Shown here in pieces: positions 24,990 to 34,457 of a DNA stretch of 64,000 nucleotides. Each line of letters begins with the position of its first letter. The first letter of the stretch is position 1. The notes under the pieces are model-generated. The model saw only the letters and a list, made by a program, of their open reading frames with translations. It searched no databases and was not told where the DNA came from. Source of the stretch: Bradyrhizobium aeschynomenes (lineage in GTDB: Bacteria > Pseudomonadota > Alphaproteobacteria > Rhizobiales > Xanthobacteraceae). The translations under genes and the position numbers were made by a program. The stretch covers positions 496,001-560,000 of the forward strand of contig NZ_JABFDM010000003.1 in the NCBI RefSeq assembly GCF_013178945.1. The letters are read 5' to 3'.

Positions 24990-25845
24990 GGAGGCGCGGC
25001 AACTCCGAGCGTCTGGCACAGCGCAACTGCTACCGCGGCCGGACCTGGGAGGCGCGCGCCGGTGCAGTCGAACTGCGCATCCCAAAGCTGCGCAAGGGAA
25101 ACTACTTCCCGGGCTTCCTGGAGCCGCGCCGCATGGCCGAGAAGACGCTGACGGCCGTCATCCGGGAAGGGAAGCCTGCCCAAAGGGTGTCTCGACCTGA
25201 TCGGTCGACGACCTCGTGCAGGCGATGGGGATGAGCGGCATCTCCAAGAGCGACGTGAGGCGGTTCTGCGGCGCGCCACGCAAACCTAGGCGGGAGAGCT
25301 TGCGCAGGCTCGCGGTCCAGAACTTTCGGGCCCTGGACGGTCCGACGTCCATGCCCAGCACCGTGCGCCGGCCGTCGCTGTTGCGTGAAGCTCGTGATCT
25401 CGGATGCTCACGAGGCATCAAGGCACGGCAGCCAAGGGTGCTCAATGCCGCCTGGCGTGGTCGCATTCACTTCGTGCGCAACGCTCTCGGCCATGCCGGT
25501 AAGAGCGGACGCCATGTGGTCTCTGCCTTCACCCGCCACAGCCTTCGCCCAGGACGACGTCGAGGGAGCCCAGGCGCAAAGTCGCCGATCAGCTCCGTCC
25601 CAAGGTGCGCAAGCTCGCCGCCGTCATGAATGAGGCAGAGCCTGATGTGCTCTCCTATATTAGCTTCCCGGTGCAACACCGCGCCAAGCTGGACTCGACC
25701 AATCCAATCGAGAGGTCTATGGCGAGATCAAGCGGCGCCCCGACGTCGTTGGCATCTCCCAAACGAGGACGCCATCGTCCGTCTCGTCGGGGCGGTCCTG
25801 CTTGAGCAGAACGAAGACTGGGCGGTCCAACGCGCCCGTTACATC
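24990..25845 (+). mobile_element. IS256-family (Mutator) transposase remnant with internal inversion
   Basis: Recognisable transposase pieces in several frames: [43 protein letters not shown], a TGA-interrupted [43 protein letters not shown], then FPVQHRAKLDSTNPIE and EQNEDWAVQRARYI. The segment DGRRTVLGMDVGP to LSRLGLRG is encoded on the opposite strand at about 25277-25387, between short inverted repeats CACGCAA and TTGCGTG. About 50 residues of the catalytic core are deleted. No inverted terminal repeats were found. It is inactive. Confidence 0.75.
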
Positions 25846-26612
25846 AGTGGGAACAAGTTCGGTCCGCACCGGAATTACCCGGTAACCCACCATGCCAGCT
25901 ACCCCTTTATGTGGGAGCTTCGATCGGTCGCTGTCTCGGTACTTGTAGCCAGATCGACGAATGCGCGCGTCTTCGGAAGTAGCGCCGAGTGGAAAGACCC
26001 GTTCATGGGCCATCGGCCGCCCAAGTTTAATTTTGGCTGTGCTTCCTTGCGATGGCAGCTTTGAAATGTAGAGGAGGTGGAAGTTCGACGCTGTCGCGAG
26101 TTCAAGCGCAGGCCTTCTAAATGAATCTCAGTGCCGGGTACGATTCCGGGTGTTCAATTAAGGGACTGAGAAATATTAAAAACATATCTCAATAGCTTAG
26201 ATATCTTAATTTGGCGGACACTCTTTTTGCCGCCCTGCAATGCTTGCCGTGGAATTTCGACAACGGGTGCGACGCCCGAACCGACATGGCCACGCCGAGA
26301 AGGGCGCGCCTTCGATTTTTCTCGAAGGAGGTCGCTTTTCATCCGACCGGCAGTCCGAGGTCATTCAATATTCCTCTGTACGTGTAGAGCTGCGTTCGTC
26401 CCCAGGCTGATGAACTGCCCTATGCGTACGATTGGATGAAGTATCGTAGGTTCGCAATGTGTGGGGAAAGGCGGTAGCGCTCCCCCGCTACCAACTTTAC
26501 TCGCATTCCCTTGATCGTTGCCATGACATGCCTCTCCGCAGATCAGCGGAGGCTCGGTGGATATGCGCGCGCCACCCGCGCGGCTGTCATCTCTCGACAC
26601 AGGTGACCGTCC
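25846..26612. other. gene-free stretch, AT-richer, with a small hairpin
   Basis: 767 bases with no reading frame I can support. Base composition drops in 26150-26230. A short hairpin CCTTCGA-TTTTTC-TCGAAGG lies at 26309-26328. Together with flanking transposase and NRPS remnants it looks like degraded insertion DNA at the right edge of the island. Confidence 0.45.
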
Positions 26613-26925
26613 TTAGAAGTTTCGGATGGCTTCGGCAGCCTCCCTGTCGTCCGTGCACGGACGTGTCGCGGCGGCGAGCGCCGTTCGAAGGTCGAGTTGC
26701 AAGGCCGCGGCGACGGTGACGGCATGATCTCGGATGTAGAAATGATTGGCTGGAAACATCCGAACGATGCAGGAGGCCTCGGTCTCCTTGCGCCACGCGC
26801 GGAGATCGGTCGCATCGACCTCGACATCGTCGAGGCCGCCATAGGCGACGATCGGAACTGACAGCGCTCCGCGCCTCTCTGGCGCATAGGTCTCGCAGGC
26901 GCGGAAGTCGGCGCGCAAGACGGCT
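26613..26925 (-). pseudogene. type II thioesterase (NRPS/PKS editing), C-terminal fragment
   Basis: The last 105 residues of a GrsT/TesA-like thioesterase are in one frame: RADFRACETY, SVPIVAYGGLDDVEVDATDL with the catalytic Asp region, and RMFPANHFYI with the catalytic His (GxH replaced by NH). The N-terminal lid and nucleophile serine are absent, and the sequence ends near 26925 where an NRPS domain begins on the opposite strand. These enzymes hydrolyse misprimed carrier proteins. Here it is a relic. Confidence 0.6.
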
Positions 26926-26939
26926 GGCCGATCACGCGC

Positions 26940-27793
26940 GCGGGACCGACGTCGCCGGCCAACTCGACTTCTGGACCTCGATCTGCCGGAATGTCCCGCT
27001 CTTGCCTGTCGACCACGCGACGGGCGCGCGCCGCGCCACGTATGGCGAGACGACGTCTCTGACCATCGATGTGCCGGCCGACGAGACCCAGGCACTGCTG
27101 ACGGTCGTGCCGAAGGCCTATCACAGCCGGATCAATGACGTCCTGCTGGCCGCACTCGCAATCGCCTTGGCGGATTGGCGGGCTGCACGCGGGGCCCCGA
27201 GACTGTCGCCTCGTCTATCTCGAGGGACATGGTTGAGAGAGCATTTTCCCGACGGTCGATCTGTCTCGCACCGTCGGCTGGCTCACCACGATGTTTCCGG
27301 TTCGGCTGGATGCCGCGCAGGTCGATCTCAGGGAAGCGCTCCATGGCGGACCTGCAGCGGGCGTGGTGCTGCGGCGGATCAAGGACCACCTCCGCGAGGT
27401 GCCGCACGGTGGCATCGGCTGGGGCCTCCTGCGTTATCTGAATCCGGAAACCGTCAACATCCTGCAATTGCTGCCGCGTGCCTCGATCAGCTTCAACTAT
27501 CTCGGACTGTTCGATGAGCGCGGTGCGGCGGGGTGGCGGATGGCCTCGGAAGATGCCGGTTCTTCGATTGCCGCCGAGCGCGAACGGGATCGCCCGATCG
27601 AGGTCGTGTCGGTGATCCAGGGCGGCACGTTGCTGGTCGAGTGGCGATGGTGGCCGGACGCGCATGACCGCGCTTCGATTGCAGATCTGGCCGAGCTGGA
27701 GGCAAAAGGGGCCGCCTTCGCGACTCTGATGCGGCCGGGCTTTGCACTCATGACCGCCGCCTCGAGACGAAGAGGGCAGAGCAATGCCGGATA
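26940..27793 (+). pseudogene. NRPS condensation/epimerisation domain remnant
   Basis: An epimerisation-type fragment is spread over two or more frames: DFWTSICRNVPLLPVDH, ADETQALLTVVPKAYHSRINDVLLAAL, then after an indel LVYLEGHG followed by TGA, SRTVGWLTTMFPVRLDA, VPHGGIGWGLLRYLNPET and ASISFNYLGLFDE. No adenylation or carrier domain is present, and the catalytic His region is missing. It lies head-to-head with the thioesterase fragment, so an NRPS locus was rearranged and lost. Confidence 0.65.
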
Positions 27794-28057
27794 ACGCGTG
27801 AAGGCTGCGCGTGCGTCGATTCGCGCTGACGTTTTCGAGAAGGCGTCAACCATGGAAGCTCTCGGTCCATCCGTTTTGCGCCATGGGGATACCGCCCAAG
27901 ATGACATCCCACTGCAAACCGTGCTATCCAGACCTCGCGATTGCGAGGCCTCGATCTCGAGAACGCCTCGGGACATGGGCTGCCGGGAGATTGCCTGACG
28001 CTCCCGCGACAATGACACCACGACAGACGGCTCGCGACCCCCTGAATTTCTGGCGCC

Positions 28058-30637
28058 ATGTTGGACCAAACCAAAACGACTCTCGGCCATCGCGGTCTGC
28101 GGCAGGGCGGCATCATCGGCACGTTGACCAGAGAGGAGCCTGGGTCCGGGCGCGACCGGCGCTGGACTCCCCGGATCATCGTGCTGAGCGGCCTCCTGCT
28201 GGCGGTGCTTTGCGACGCCTTCGTGGCGCACATGCTCTCCGTCAACTACTGGGAGACCTATCGGACGACCGAGGCCGCGAATGGCGATCTCGCCCGTGCG
28301 CTCGAGGAATACATGCTGCGCAACATCCAGGGCGTCGACGTGCTGCTCAACACGACGATCGACAACCTGACGCGCAATCCGAATCTGCTCACCCCCGGCA
28401 ATCCGGCCCTGATCAATGAATTGAAGAACAGGGTGGCGCCCTACCCCGTTGCGGGCGGAATCGTCGTTCTCGATACCGAGGGAAATCTGCTGGGGGATAG
28501 CGCCGGCAACGGCGTGCCCGGCCGCGAGAACAATTTCGCCGATCGCACCTATTTCCAGGTTCAACGGGATGACCCCGACCGCGGGCTCTTCATCGATGTT
28601 CCCGTGGCCTCGCGCGTCAACAAAGGTCTCTTCATCGCGGTGAGCCGCGCATTCATGATGAGCGGACGTTTTGCCGGCGTCGTCGTGGTGCCCGTCGACT
28701 ACGAGAATCTCCGGCAGTTCTTCCTGTCGCTCAACGTGGGGCAGCGCGGCACCGTCACGCTGTACCGCGACGACGGCACGATCCTGCTTCGCACGCCGAA
28801 CGCAGACGCGTTTGCCGGCCGCAACGTTCGATCGAACCGGCTGTTCACGCAGTTCCTTCCGCAAGCACCTCACGGGAGCTTCGAAGGCAGCGGTGTCACC
28901 GACGGCGTCTCGCGCAGCATCAGCTATCGGCGGGTGGCCGGCCTGCCGCTGGTCGTGACCGTGGCGCGCCATCCGATCGAATATCTGGCGGGCTGGAAGA
29001 ACAATGCCGTGTATTACAGCGTCGTCGCCGCCGGGCTCAATCTGCTGATTGCCGGATTCGGTCTCGGCCTGGCGCGGCAATGGCGGCTGCGCGCGGCCTC
29101 GGAGCAGGCATTGCGCGACAATCTGGAACAGCATCAGCTCGTCACCGAAAACGTCCCCGCGCTGATCATCCATGTCGGGGCCGACGGCCAGATCCGCTAT
29201 GCCAACCGCGTTGCGCGCGAATGGTATGCCGAACCATCCCCGGAAGCCATCCGCAGCCGAAGGATCGACGACTTCATCGATTCCAGCCATGTTGACGAAG
29301 CGAGGCCCAGGATCGAGGCCGTGCTGGCCGGGCGAACCATCGGCGGCGAGGAGAAGGCCGCATTTCCCGACGGCCGGGAACGCTGGTGCGAGACCATCCG
29401 GGTACCGGATTGCGGCCAGGACGGCACCGTGCGCGGCTACTTCGTGCTGTCGGTCGATATCACCGAGCGCAAGCGCATCGAGGACGAGCTGCGTCAGGCC
29501 CAGAAGATGGAAGCGATCGGACAGCTGGCCGGTGGCATCGCGCATGACTCCAACAACATGCTGGCGGCGACGCTCGGCAATCTCGATATGCTGCTCGACG
29601 CATTGCCGCCCGCCGAGGCGTCCTGTCGCGGCATGGCCGAGCGGGCGATCGAGGCGGCGGAGCGCGTCGCCGATCTCAACCGCCGCCTGCTGGCCTTCGC
29701 CCGCAAGCAGACGCTCCGGCCGCAGATCACCGACGCGAACGAGCTGGTCGGCGGCATGACGACGATCCTGCAGCGGACGCTCGGCGAGACCATCGAGATC
29801 GACGTCGCGCTGGACCCGCTGCTGTGGCGCTGCCTGATCGATCCGACGCAGTTGCAGAACGCGCTGCTCAACCTGGCGCTCAATGCGCGGGATGCCATGG
29901 CCGGCAGCGGGCGCCTGACGATCACGACCGCGAACGCGGTGCTCGACCAGCCCCTCGATGATGGCGACGAGCGCATTGCGGCCGGTGACTACGTCACGAT
30001 CGCGGTGTCGGACCTGGGCGCCGGAATGCCGCCCGACATCGCGCGCCGCGCCTTCGAGCCCTTCTTCACCACCAAGGAGTTCGGCAAGGGCAGCGGGCTC
30101 GGCCTCAGCATGGTGTACGGCTTTGCCAGGCAGTCCGGGGGCACGGCGGTGATCGCGAGTCAGGTCGGGCAGGGGACCCGCGTCACGCTGTATCTGCCGA
30201 GCGCGGGACCTGGCGATGCCGAGCAGCCGCGCGCCGGCGTAACCCGACAGCCCCGACCGGACACCGGCGAGCGCATCCTGGTGGTGGAGGACAATGTGCT
30301 GGTTGGGGCCATGGCTTCCACCATGCTGACCTCGCTCGGATACAACCCCGTGGTGGTCGTCAATGCGGCCGCGGCAATCGCCGCGTTGGAGCGATCGGAG
30401 CCGGTCTCGCTGCTGCTGACCGATATTCTCCTGCCAAGCAGCATGACCGGCATCGAGCTTGCGCGGCAGGTGCGCGGCAGGTGGCCCGACCTGCCGATTC
30501 TCTTCATGTCCGGCTTTGCCGACCCCTCGCTGGTGCCAGAGGATTTTCGCGCCACCACCAGGCTCCTCGCGAAGCCATTTCGCTTGAGCCAATTGTCCGA
30601 AGCCATCGTCGTCGCGCTGGCGGGGGCCAAACGATGA
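28058..30637 (+). CDS. hybrid sensor histidine kinase (periplasmic sensor, PAS, HK, receiver)
   Basis: 859 residues. Membrane helix about 39-60, a roughly 260-residue periplasmic domain of PDC/Cache type (GGIVVLDTEGNLLGDSAG and RTYFQVQRDDPDRGLF), a second helix near 325-345, and a PAS domain (VPALIIHVGADGQIRYAN). The HisKA box reads GQLAGGIAHDSNNML, where most relatives have HDFNN. An HATPase follows (NLALNARDAM, DLGAGM, GSGLGLSM) and a C-terminal receiver (VVEDN, LLLTDILLP with the phospho-Asp). No separate response-regulator gene is adjacent. It probably senses a small organic ligand. It is the first clearly intact gene right of the island. Confidence 0.85.
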   Translation: MLDQTKTTLGHRGLRQGGIIGTLTREEPGSGRDRRWTPRIIVLSGLLLAVLCDAFVAHMLSVNYWETYRTTEAANGDLARALEEYMLRNIQGVDVLLNTTIDNLTRNPNLLTPGNPALINELKNRVAPYPVAGGIVVLDTEGNLLGDSAGNGVPGRENNFADRTYFQVQRDDPDRGLFIDVPVASRVNKGLFIAVSRAFMMSGRFAGVVVVPVDYENLRQFFLSLNVGQRGTVTLYRDDGTILLRTPNADAFAGRNVRSNRLFTQFLPQAPHGSFEGSGVTDGVSRSISYRRVAGLPLVVTVARHPIEYLAGWKNNAVYYSVVAAGLNLLIAGFGLGLARQWRLRAASEQALRDNLEQHQLVTENVPALIIHVGADGQIRYANRVAREWYAEPSPEAIRSRRIDDFIDSSHVDEARPRIEAVLAGRTIGGEEKAAFPDGRERWCETIRVPDCGQDGTVRGYFVLSVDITERKRIEDELRQAQKMEAIGQLAGGIAHDSNNMLAATLGNLDMLLDALPPAEASCRGMAERAIEAAERVADLNRRLLAFARKQTLRPQITDANELVGGMTTILQRTLGETIEIDVALDPLLWRCLIDPTQLQNALLNLALNARDAMAGSGRLTITTANAVLDQPLDDGDERIAAGDYVTIAVSDLGAGMPPDIARRAFEPFFTTKEFGKGSGLGLSMVYGFARQSGGTAVIASQVGQGTRVTLYLPSAGPGDAEQPRAGVTRQPRPDTGERILVVEDNVLVGAMASTMLTSLGYNPVVVVNAAAAIAALERSEPVSLLLTDILLPSSMTGIELARQVRGRWPDLPILFMSGFADPSLVPEDFRATTRLLAKPFRLSQLSEAIVVALAGAKR

Positions 30638-30932
30638 CGCGCATTCGCCGTCGTCGCTGCTGACTGCGCGTCGCGCCGGCCGGACGTGTTTCTCCGTCCG
30701 CGCCGTAATCCGGGCGAGGTCGCTGTCGCCCTGGCTGGACTCGTCTCGGCCTGTTCTTGCCTCGTCAGCCCGCATGTCAGCGGGCTCGGTGACGACGCCA
30801 TTCTGCGTGATGGGTGGGCACGCGCGGACACGATTTTGGCGGGAACGACGTCTTGAAGTTCTCATCAAGCGTGCGCAAACAAATTGCCCGAAAACTTTAG
30901 ATTCGCCCTGAACAGCCGAGGAGATCCGCCCC

Positions 30933-32291
30933 GTGAACCTCTACGCCAAGCTCATGGAGCGCAACGTCGCGCGCCGGCCCGTCAGGGTGGGACTGATCGG
31001 AGCTGGAAAGTTCGGCGCGATGTATCTGCATCAGGTTCTCCGGACACCCGGCATCCATCTCGTAGGCATCGCCGATCTGTCGCCGGCCCGCGCCATCGAG
31101 AACCTGAAGCGCGTGGGCTGGACCGAGGAGCGCTATGCGGCCGCTTCTCTTGATGACGCGCTCAAGCATGGCACGACCTTCCTCACCGACGACTGGGAGT
31201 CGCTGATCGGATGCGATGCGATCGACGTCATTGCCGAATGCACCGGCAACCCCGTGGCCGCGGTCGAGCACTGCCTCGCGGCGTTTGCCGCGGGCAAGCC
31301 GGTCATCAACGTCACCGTCGAGGCCGATGCCTTCTGCGGGCCGATCCTGGCGCACAAGGCGAAGCAGGCCGGCGTCATCTACAGCCTTGCCTACGGCGAT
31401 CAACCGGCGCTGGCCTGCGATCTGGTCGACTGGGCACGTGCCTGCGGGTTTCCGGTGGTCGCTGCCGGACGCGGCCACAAATGGCTGCCGCAATATCGTG
31501 AGTCGACGCCGGAGACGGTGTGGGATCATTGGGGCCTGACCGCCGAGCAGGCCGCGCGTGGCGGCTTGAATCCGAAGATGTTCAATGCCTTTCTCGACGG
31601 CTCCAAGCCGGCGATCGAATCCGCGGCGATTGCGAATGCGACCGGGCTCGCAGCGCCATCGCATGGGCTCGCTTTTCCGCCTGGCTCGGTGGACGACATT
31701 CCGACCCTGATGCGTCCGCGCGCGGAAGGCGGCGTGCTGGAGGCCAAGGGGCAGGTCGAGGTCGTGTCCTGCCTCACCGCGGAGGGGCAGCCCATCCCCA
31801 ATGACATCCGCAAGGGCGTGTGGGTCTGTTTCGAGGGCGACAGCGACTACATCCGCAACTGTTTCGAGGAGTACAAGGTGGTCACCGATCCGAGCGGCCG
31901 CTACATGAGCTCCTACAAGAAATGGCATCTCATCGGCCTCGAGCTCGGCATCTCGGTGGCGTCGGTGGCGCTGCGGGGCGAGCCGACCGGGGCCGCGATC
32001 TGCTTCAATGCCGACGTCGCCGCGACGGCGAAACGTGATCTCGCGCCGGGCGATGTGCTCGACGGCGAAGGCGGCTACACCGTTTTCGGCAAGCTCACGC
32101 CCGCGGAGACGTCTCTGGCGCAGGGCTATCTTCCGCTCGGGCTTGCTCACCAGGTCCGCCTGGTCCGGCCGGTCGCCAAGGATGCCTGCATCACGTGGTC
32201 GGACGTCGCGATCGACGAGACTCTGCCGGCCGTGCGCCTGCGCCGCGAGCAGGAAGCCCTCTATGCGCCGACGATGAGCCGGCATGCCTAG
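30933..32291 (+). CDS. NAD(P)-dependent homoserine-dehydrogenase-like oxidoreductase with SAF domain
   Basis: 452 residues from GTG 30933 with a GAGGAG site. Rossmann fold at the N-terminus (RVGLIGAGKFGAMYLHQVL), then VIAECTGNPVAAVEH and VINVTVEADAFCGP as in homoserine-dehydrogenase-like enzymes. The C-terminal 100 residues form a SAF domain (AKRDLAPGDVLDGEGGYTVFGKL). Such SAF-oxidoreductases occur in sugar-acid and polyol catabolic operons; the exact reaction is unknown. First gene of the plus-strand half of a catabolic locus, before aldehyde dehydrogenase. Confidence 0.75.
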   Translation: MNLYAKLMERNVARRPVRVGLIGAGKFGAMYLHQVLRTPGIHLVGIADLSPARAIENLKRVGWTEERYAAASLDDALKHGTTFLTDDWESLIGCDAIDVIAECTGNPVAAVEHCLAAFAAGKPVINVTVEADAFCGPILAHKAKQAGVIYSLAYGDQPALACDLVDWARACGFPVVAAGRGHKWLPQYRESTPETVWDHWGLTAEQAARGGLNPKMFNAFLDGSKPAIESAAIANATGLAAPSHGLAFPPGSVDDIPTLMRPRAEGGVLEAKGQVEVVSCLTAEGQPIPNDIRKGVWVCFEGDSDYIRNCFEEYKVVTDPSGRYMSSYKKWHLIGLELGISVASVALRGEPTGAAICFNADVAATAKRDLAPGDVLDGEGGYTVFGKLTPAETSLAQGYLPLGLAHQVRLVRPVAKDACITWSDVAIDETLPAVRLRREQEALYAPTMSRHA

Positions 32292-32463
32292 CAGGCGCCG
32301 GGTGCCCCGACGAGCGGCGCCGGCATCCGAGGTGATCGACGGCGAGCCGCAGAAGGTCTATCTGTCCAACGGACAATCCGGATCGCTGCCCCTGCGACCG
32401 CAGCGGGCGCGAATGGCTGCTCCAGCCGGACTGCGAGGGATCGAGAGACGTGGGAGACCTATC

Positions 32464-33924
32464 ATGAACGCCAATGTCAAACTGCCTGCCGCCAAAGGTG
32501 TCTTCATCGACAACACATGGCAGCCCGCACGATCGGGCCGGACCATTGCGATGCTCGCTCCGGCGACCGGCCAGGTGATCGCCTCGATCGCGGCCGGCGA
32601 CGCGGCCGACATCGATCTCGCCGTTGCTGCCGCGCGCCGCGCTCTCGAAGGTCCATGGGGCCGGCTGGCCGCGGTCGAACGCGGGCGCCTGCTGTCGAAG
32701 CTCGGCCGCCTCGTCGAGGACAATGCCGAGGAACTGGCGAAGCTCGAAGCGGCCGACACCGGTAAGCCGATGAAGCAGGCCAAGGCCGACATTGCCGCCG
32801 TGGCGCGCTACTTCGAATATTATGGCGGCGCCGCCGACAAGGTACACGGCGACACCATTCCCTTCCTGGACGGCTTCTTCGTCACCACGGTGTACGAGCC
32901 GCTCGGCGTCACCGGCCACATCATTCCCTGGAACTATCCGGGCCAGATGTTCGGCCGCACCGTCGCGCCGGCGCTGGCGATGGGCAATGCGACCGTGATC
33001 AAGCCGGCCGAGGAGGCCTGCCTGGTGCCGCTGCGGCTCGCGGAGCTTGCCGCGGAAGCCGGTTTCCCAGCGGGCGCGATCAACGTCGTCCCCGGCCTCG
33101 GTGAGGAAGCCGGCGCGGCACTGTCGGCGCATGACGGCATCGACTTCATCTCGTTCACCGGCAGCCCCGAGGTCGGCACCCTGGTGCAGACGGCGGCTGC
33201 GAGGAACCATATCGGCTGCACGCTCGAACTCGGCGGCAAGTCGCCGCAGATCGTGTTTGCGGACGCCGATCTCGATGCGGCATTGACATCGGTGGCGGCT
33301 GCGATCGTGCAGAATGCCGGCCAGACCTGCTCGGCCGGGTCGCGCGTGCTGGTGGAGCGTTCGATCTGGGATCGCTTCCTCGCCGACCTCACCTTGCGCT
33401 TCGAGAAGATCACCGCCGGCACGCCGGAGATGGACCTCGATCTCGGCCCGGTCATCAGCGCGGTTCAGAAGAAGCGCATCGAGAACATGCTGGCGCGGGC
33501 CGAAGGCGGCGGGGCCAGGCGGGTGGCGTCCGGCAGGATCGCCGAGGGCGTGCCCGGCGAGGGCTTCTACGTCGCGCCGGCGCTGTATCAGCATGTCGCG
33601 CGCGACTCCGAGCTGGCGCGCGAGGAGGTGTTCGGTCCCGTGCTGGCGGCGATGCCCTTCGACGACGAGGCCGATGCGATCAGGCTCGCAAATGATACGG
33701 AGTTCGGCCTGGTCGCCGGCGTCTGGTCGGGCGACGGCTCGCGGGCGATGCGCGTCGCGCGCAAGGTCAAGGTCGGTCAGATGTTCGTCAACGGCTACGG
33801 CGCCGGCGGCGGCATCGAGCTGCCCTTCGGCGGCATGAAGAAGTCGGGCCACGGCCGCGAGAAGGGCTTCGAGGCGCTTTACGAACTCGCGGCGATGAAG
33901 ACCCTGATCGTCAAGCACGGCTAG
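32464..33924 (+). CDS. NAD(P)-dependent aldehyde dehydrogenase
   Basis: 486 residues from ATG 32464, the start with a proper ribosome site (GGGAG). Motifs: ITPWNYPG-like IIPWNYPGQMFG, FTGSPEVG, LELGGKSPQIVFADAD with the general-base Glu, and NAGQTCSAGSRV with the catalytic Cys. It ends with the family GGGIELPFGGMKKSGHGREKG region, in short. It oxidises an aldehyde to an acid with NAD(P). In this locus it likely acts on the product of an oxidoreductase or of ring breakdown. Substrate cannot be deduced. Confidence 0.9.
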   Translation: MNANVKLPAAKGVFIDNTWQPARSGRTIAMLAPATGQVIASIAAGDAADIDLAVAAARRALEGPWGRLAAVERGRLLSKLGRLVEDNAEELAKLEAADTGKPMKQAKADIAAVARYFEYYGGAADKVHGDTIPFLDGFFVTTVYEPLGVTGHIIPWNYPGQMFGRTVAPALAMGNATVIKPAEEACLVPLRLAELAAEAGFPAGAINVVPGLGEEAGAALSAHDGIDFISFTGSPEVGTLVQTAAARNHIGCTLELGGKSPQIVFADADLDAALTSVAAAIVQNAGQTCSAGSRVLVERSIWDRFLADLTLRFEKITAGTPEMDLDLGPVISAVQKKRIENMLARAEGGGARRVASGRIAEGVPGEGFYVAPALYQHVARDSELAREEVFGPVLAAMPFDDEADAIRLANDTEFGLVAGVWSGDGSRAMRVARKVKVGQMFVNGYGAGGGIELPFGGMKKSGHGREKGFEALYELAAMKTLIVKHG

Positions 33925-34052
33925 ACTGCGGAAATCGAATTGGGATCAATTCCGCCGGGCGGACGACGATGACCGCGTCCCCGCGGCCGCGTTGTCAGTC
34001 CGCACGGCGGCGCGCTAACACATTTCAGCCTTGCAGCAGAGGAGACGAGCGG

Positions 34053-34457
34053 ATGAGTGACGAGAGCGAGTTGTTTGAGAAGGGTCTGAAGGTGCGGCGC
34101 GAGGTGCTCGGCGCGTCCTATGTCGATGGCAGCCTGGCCAAGGCCGACGACTTCATGATGGCGTTCCAGCACATCACCACCGAGATGTGCTGGGGCTATG
34201 CCTGGACGCGGCCGGGTCTCGACCGCCGCACGCGCAGCATCGTCAATCTGGCGATGCTCACCGCGCTCAGCAAGCCGAGCGAATTGAAGCTGCACGTCAA
34301 AGGCGCGCTCACCAACGGCGTGACCGTCGACGAGATCAAGGAGATCCTGCTGCACGCCACCGTCTATTGCGGCATCCCCGCAGGTCTCGAAGCGTTCAAG
34401 GCGGCGCATGAGGTGCTGGTCGCGGAGGGCGCCATCGCCAAGAAGGACGGCGCATGA
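34053..34457 (+). CDS. carboxymuconolactone decarboxylase-family protein (PcaC-like)
   Basis: 134 residues from ATG 34053 with a GAGGAG ribosome site. GLKVRREVLGASYVD, then RTRSIVNLAMLTALSKPSEL and GVTVDEIKEILLHATVYCGIP are the PcaC signature. PcaC decarboxylates 4-carboxymuconolactone in the beta-ketoadipate route. Length matches PcaC. The adjacent intradiol dioxygenase on the other half of the locus supports an aromatic-type pathway, but pcaB and pcaD partners are absent here, so the true substrate may be another lactone or enol acid. Confidence 0.8.
   Translation: MSDESELFEKGLKVRREVLGASYVDGSLAKADDFMMAFQHITTEMCWGYAWTRPGLDRRTRSIVNLAMLTALSKPSELKLHVKGALTNGVTVDEIKEILLHATVYCGIPAGLEAFKAAHEVLVAEGAIAKKDGA

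Noticed and set aside
25899..26105. Minus-strand frame with a LysR-like ending (KTRAFVD)
   Set aside because: Only seven to ten residues match and nothing upstream supports a LysR domain.
26154..26342. Minus-strand 62-codon frame in AT-richer DNA
   Set aside because: No ribosome site, motif or neighbour supports it; probably random.
27497..30868. A 1,123-codon open frame antisense to the hybrid kinase
   Set aside because: It is rich in Arg, Gly, His and Ala, typical of the antisense strand of a high-GC gene. The kinase on the plus strand has complete conserved motifs.
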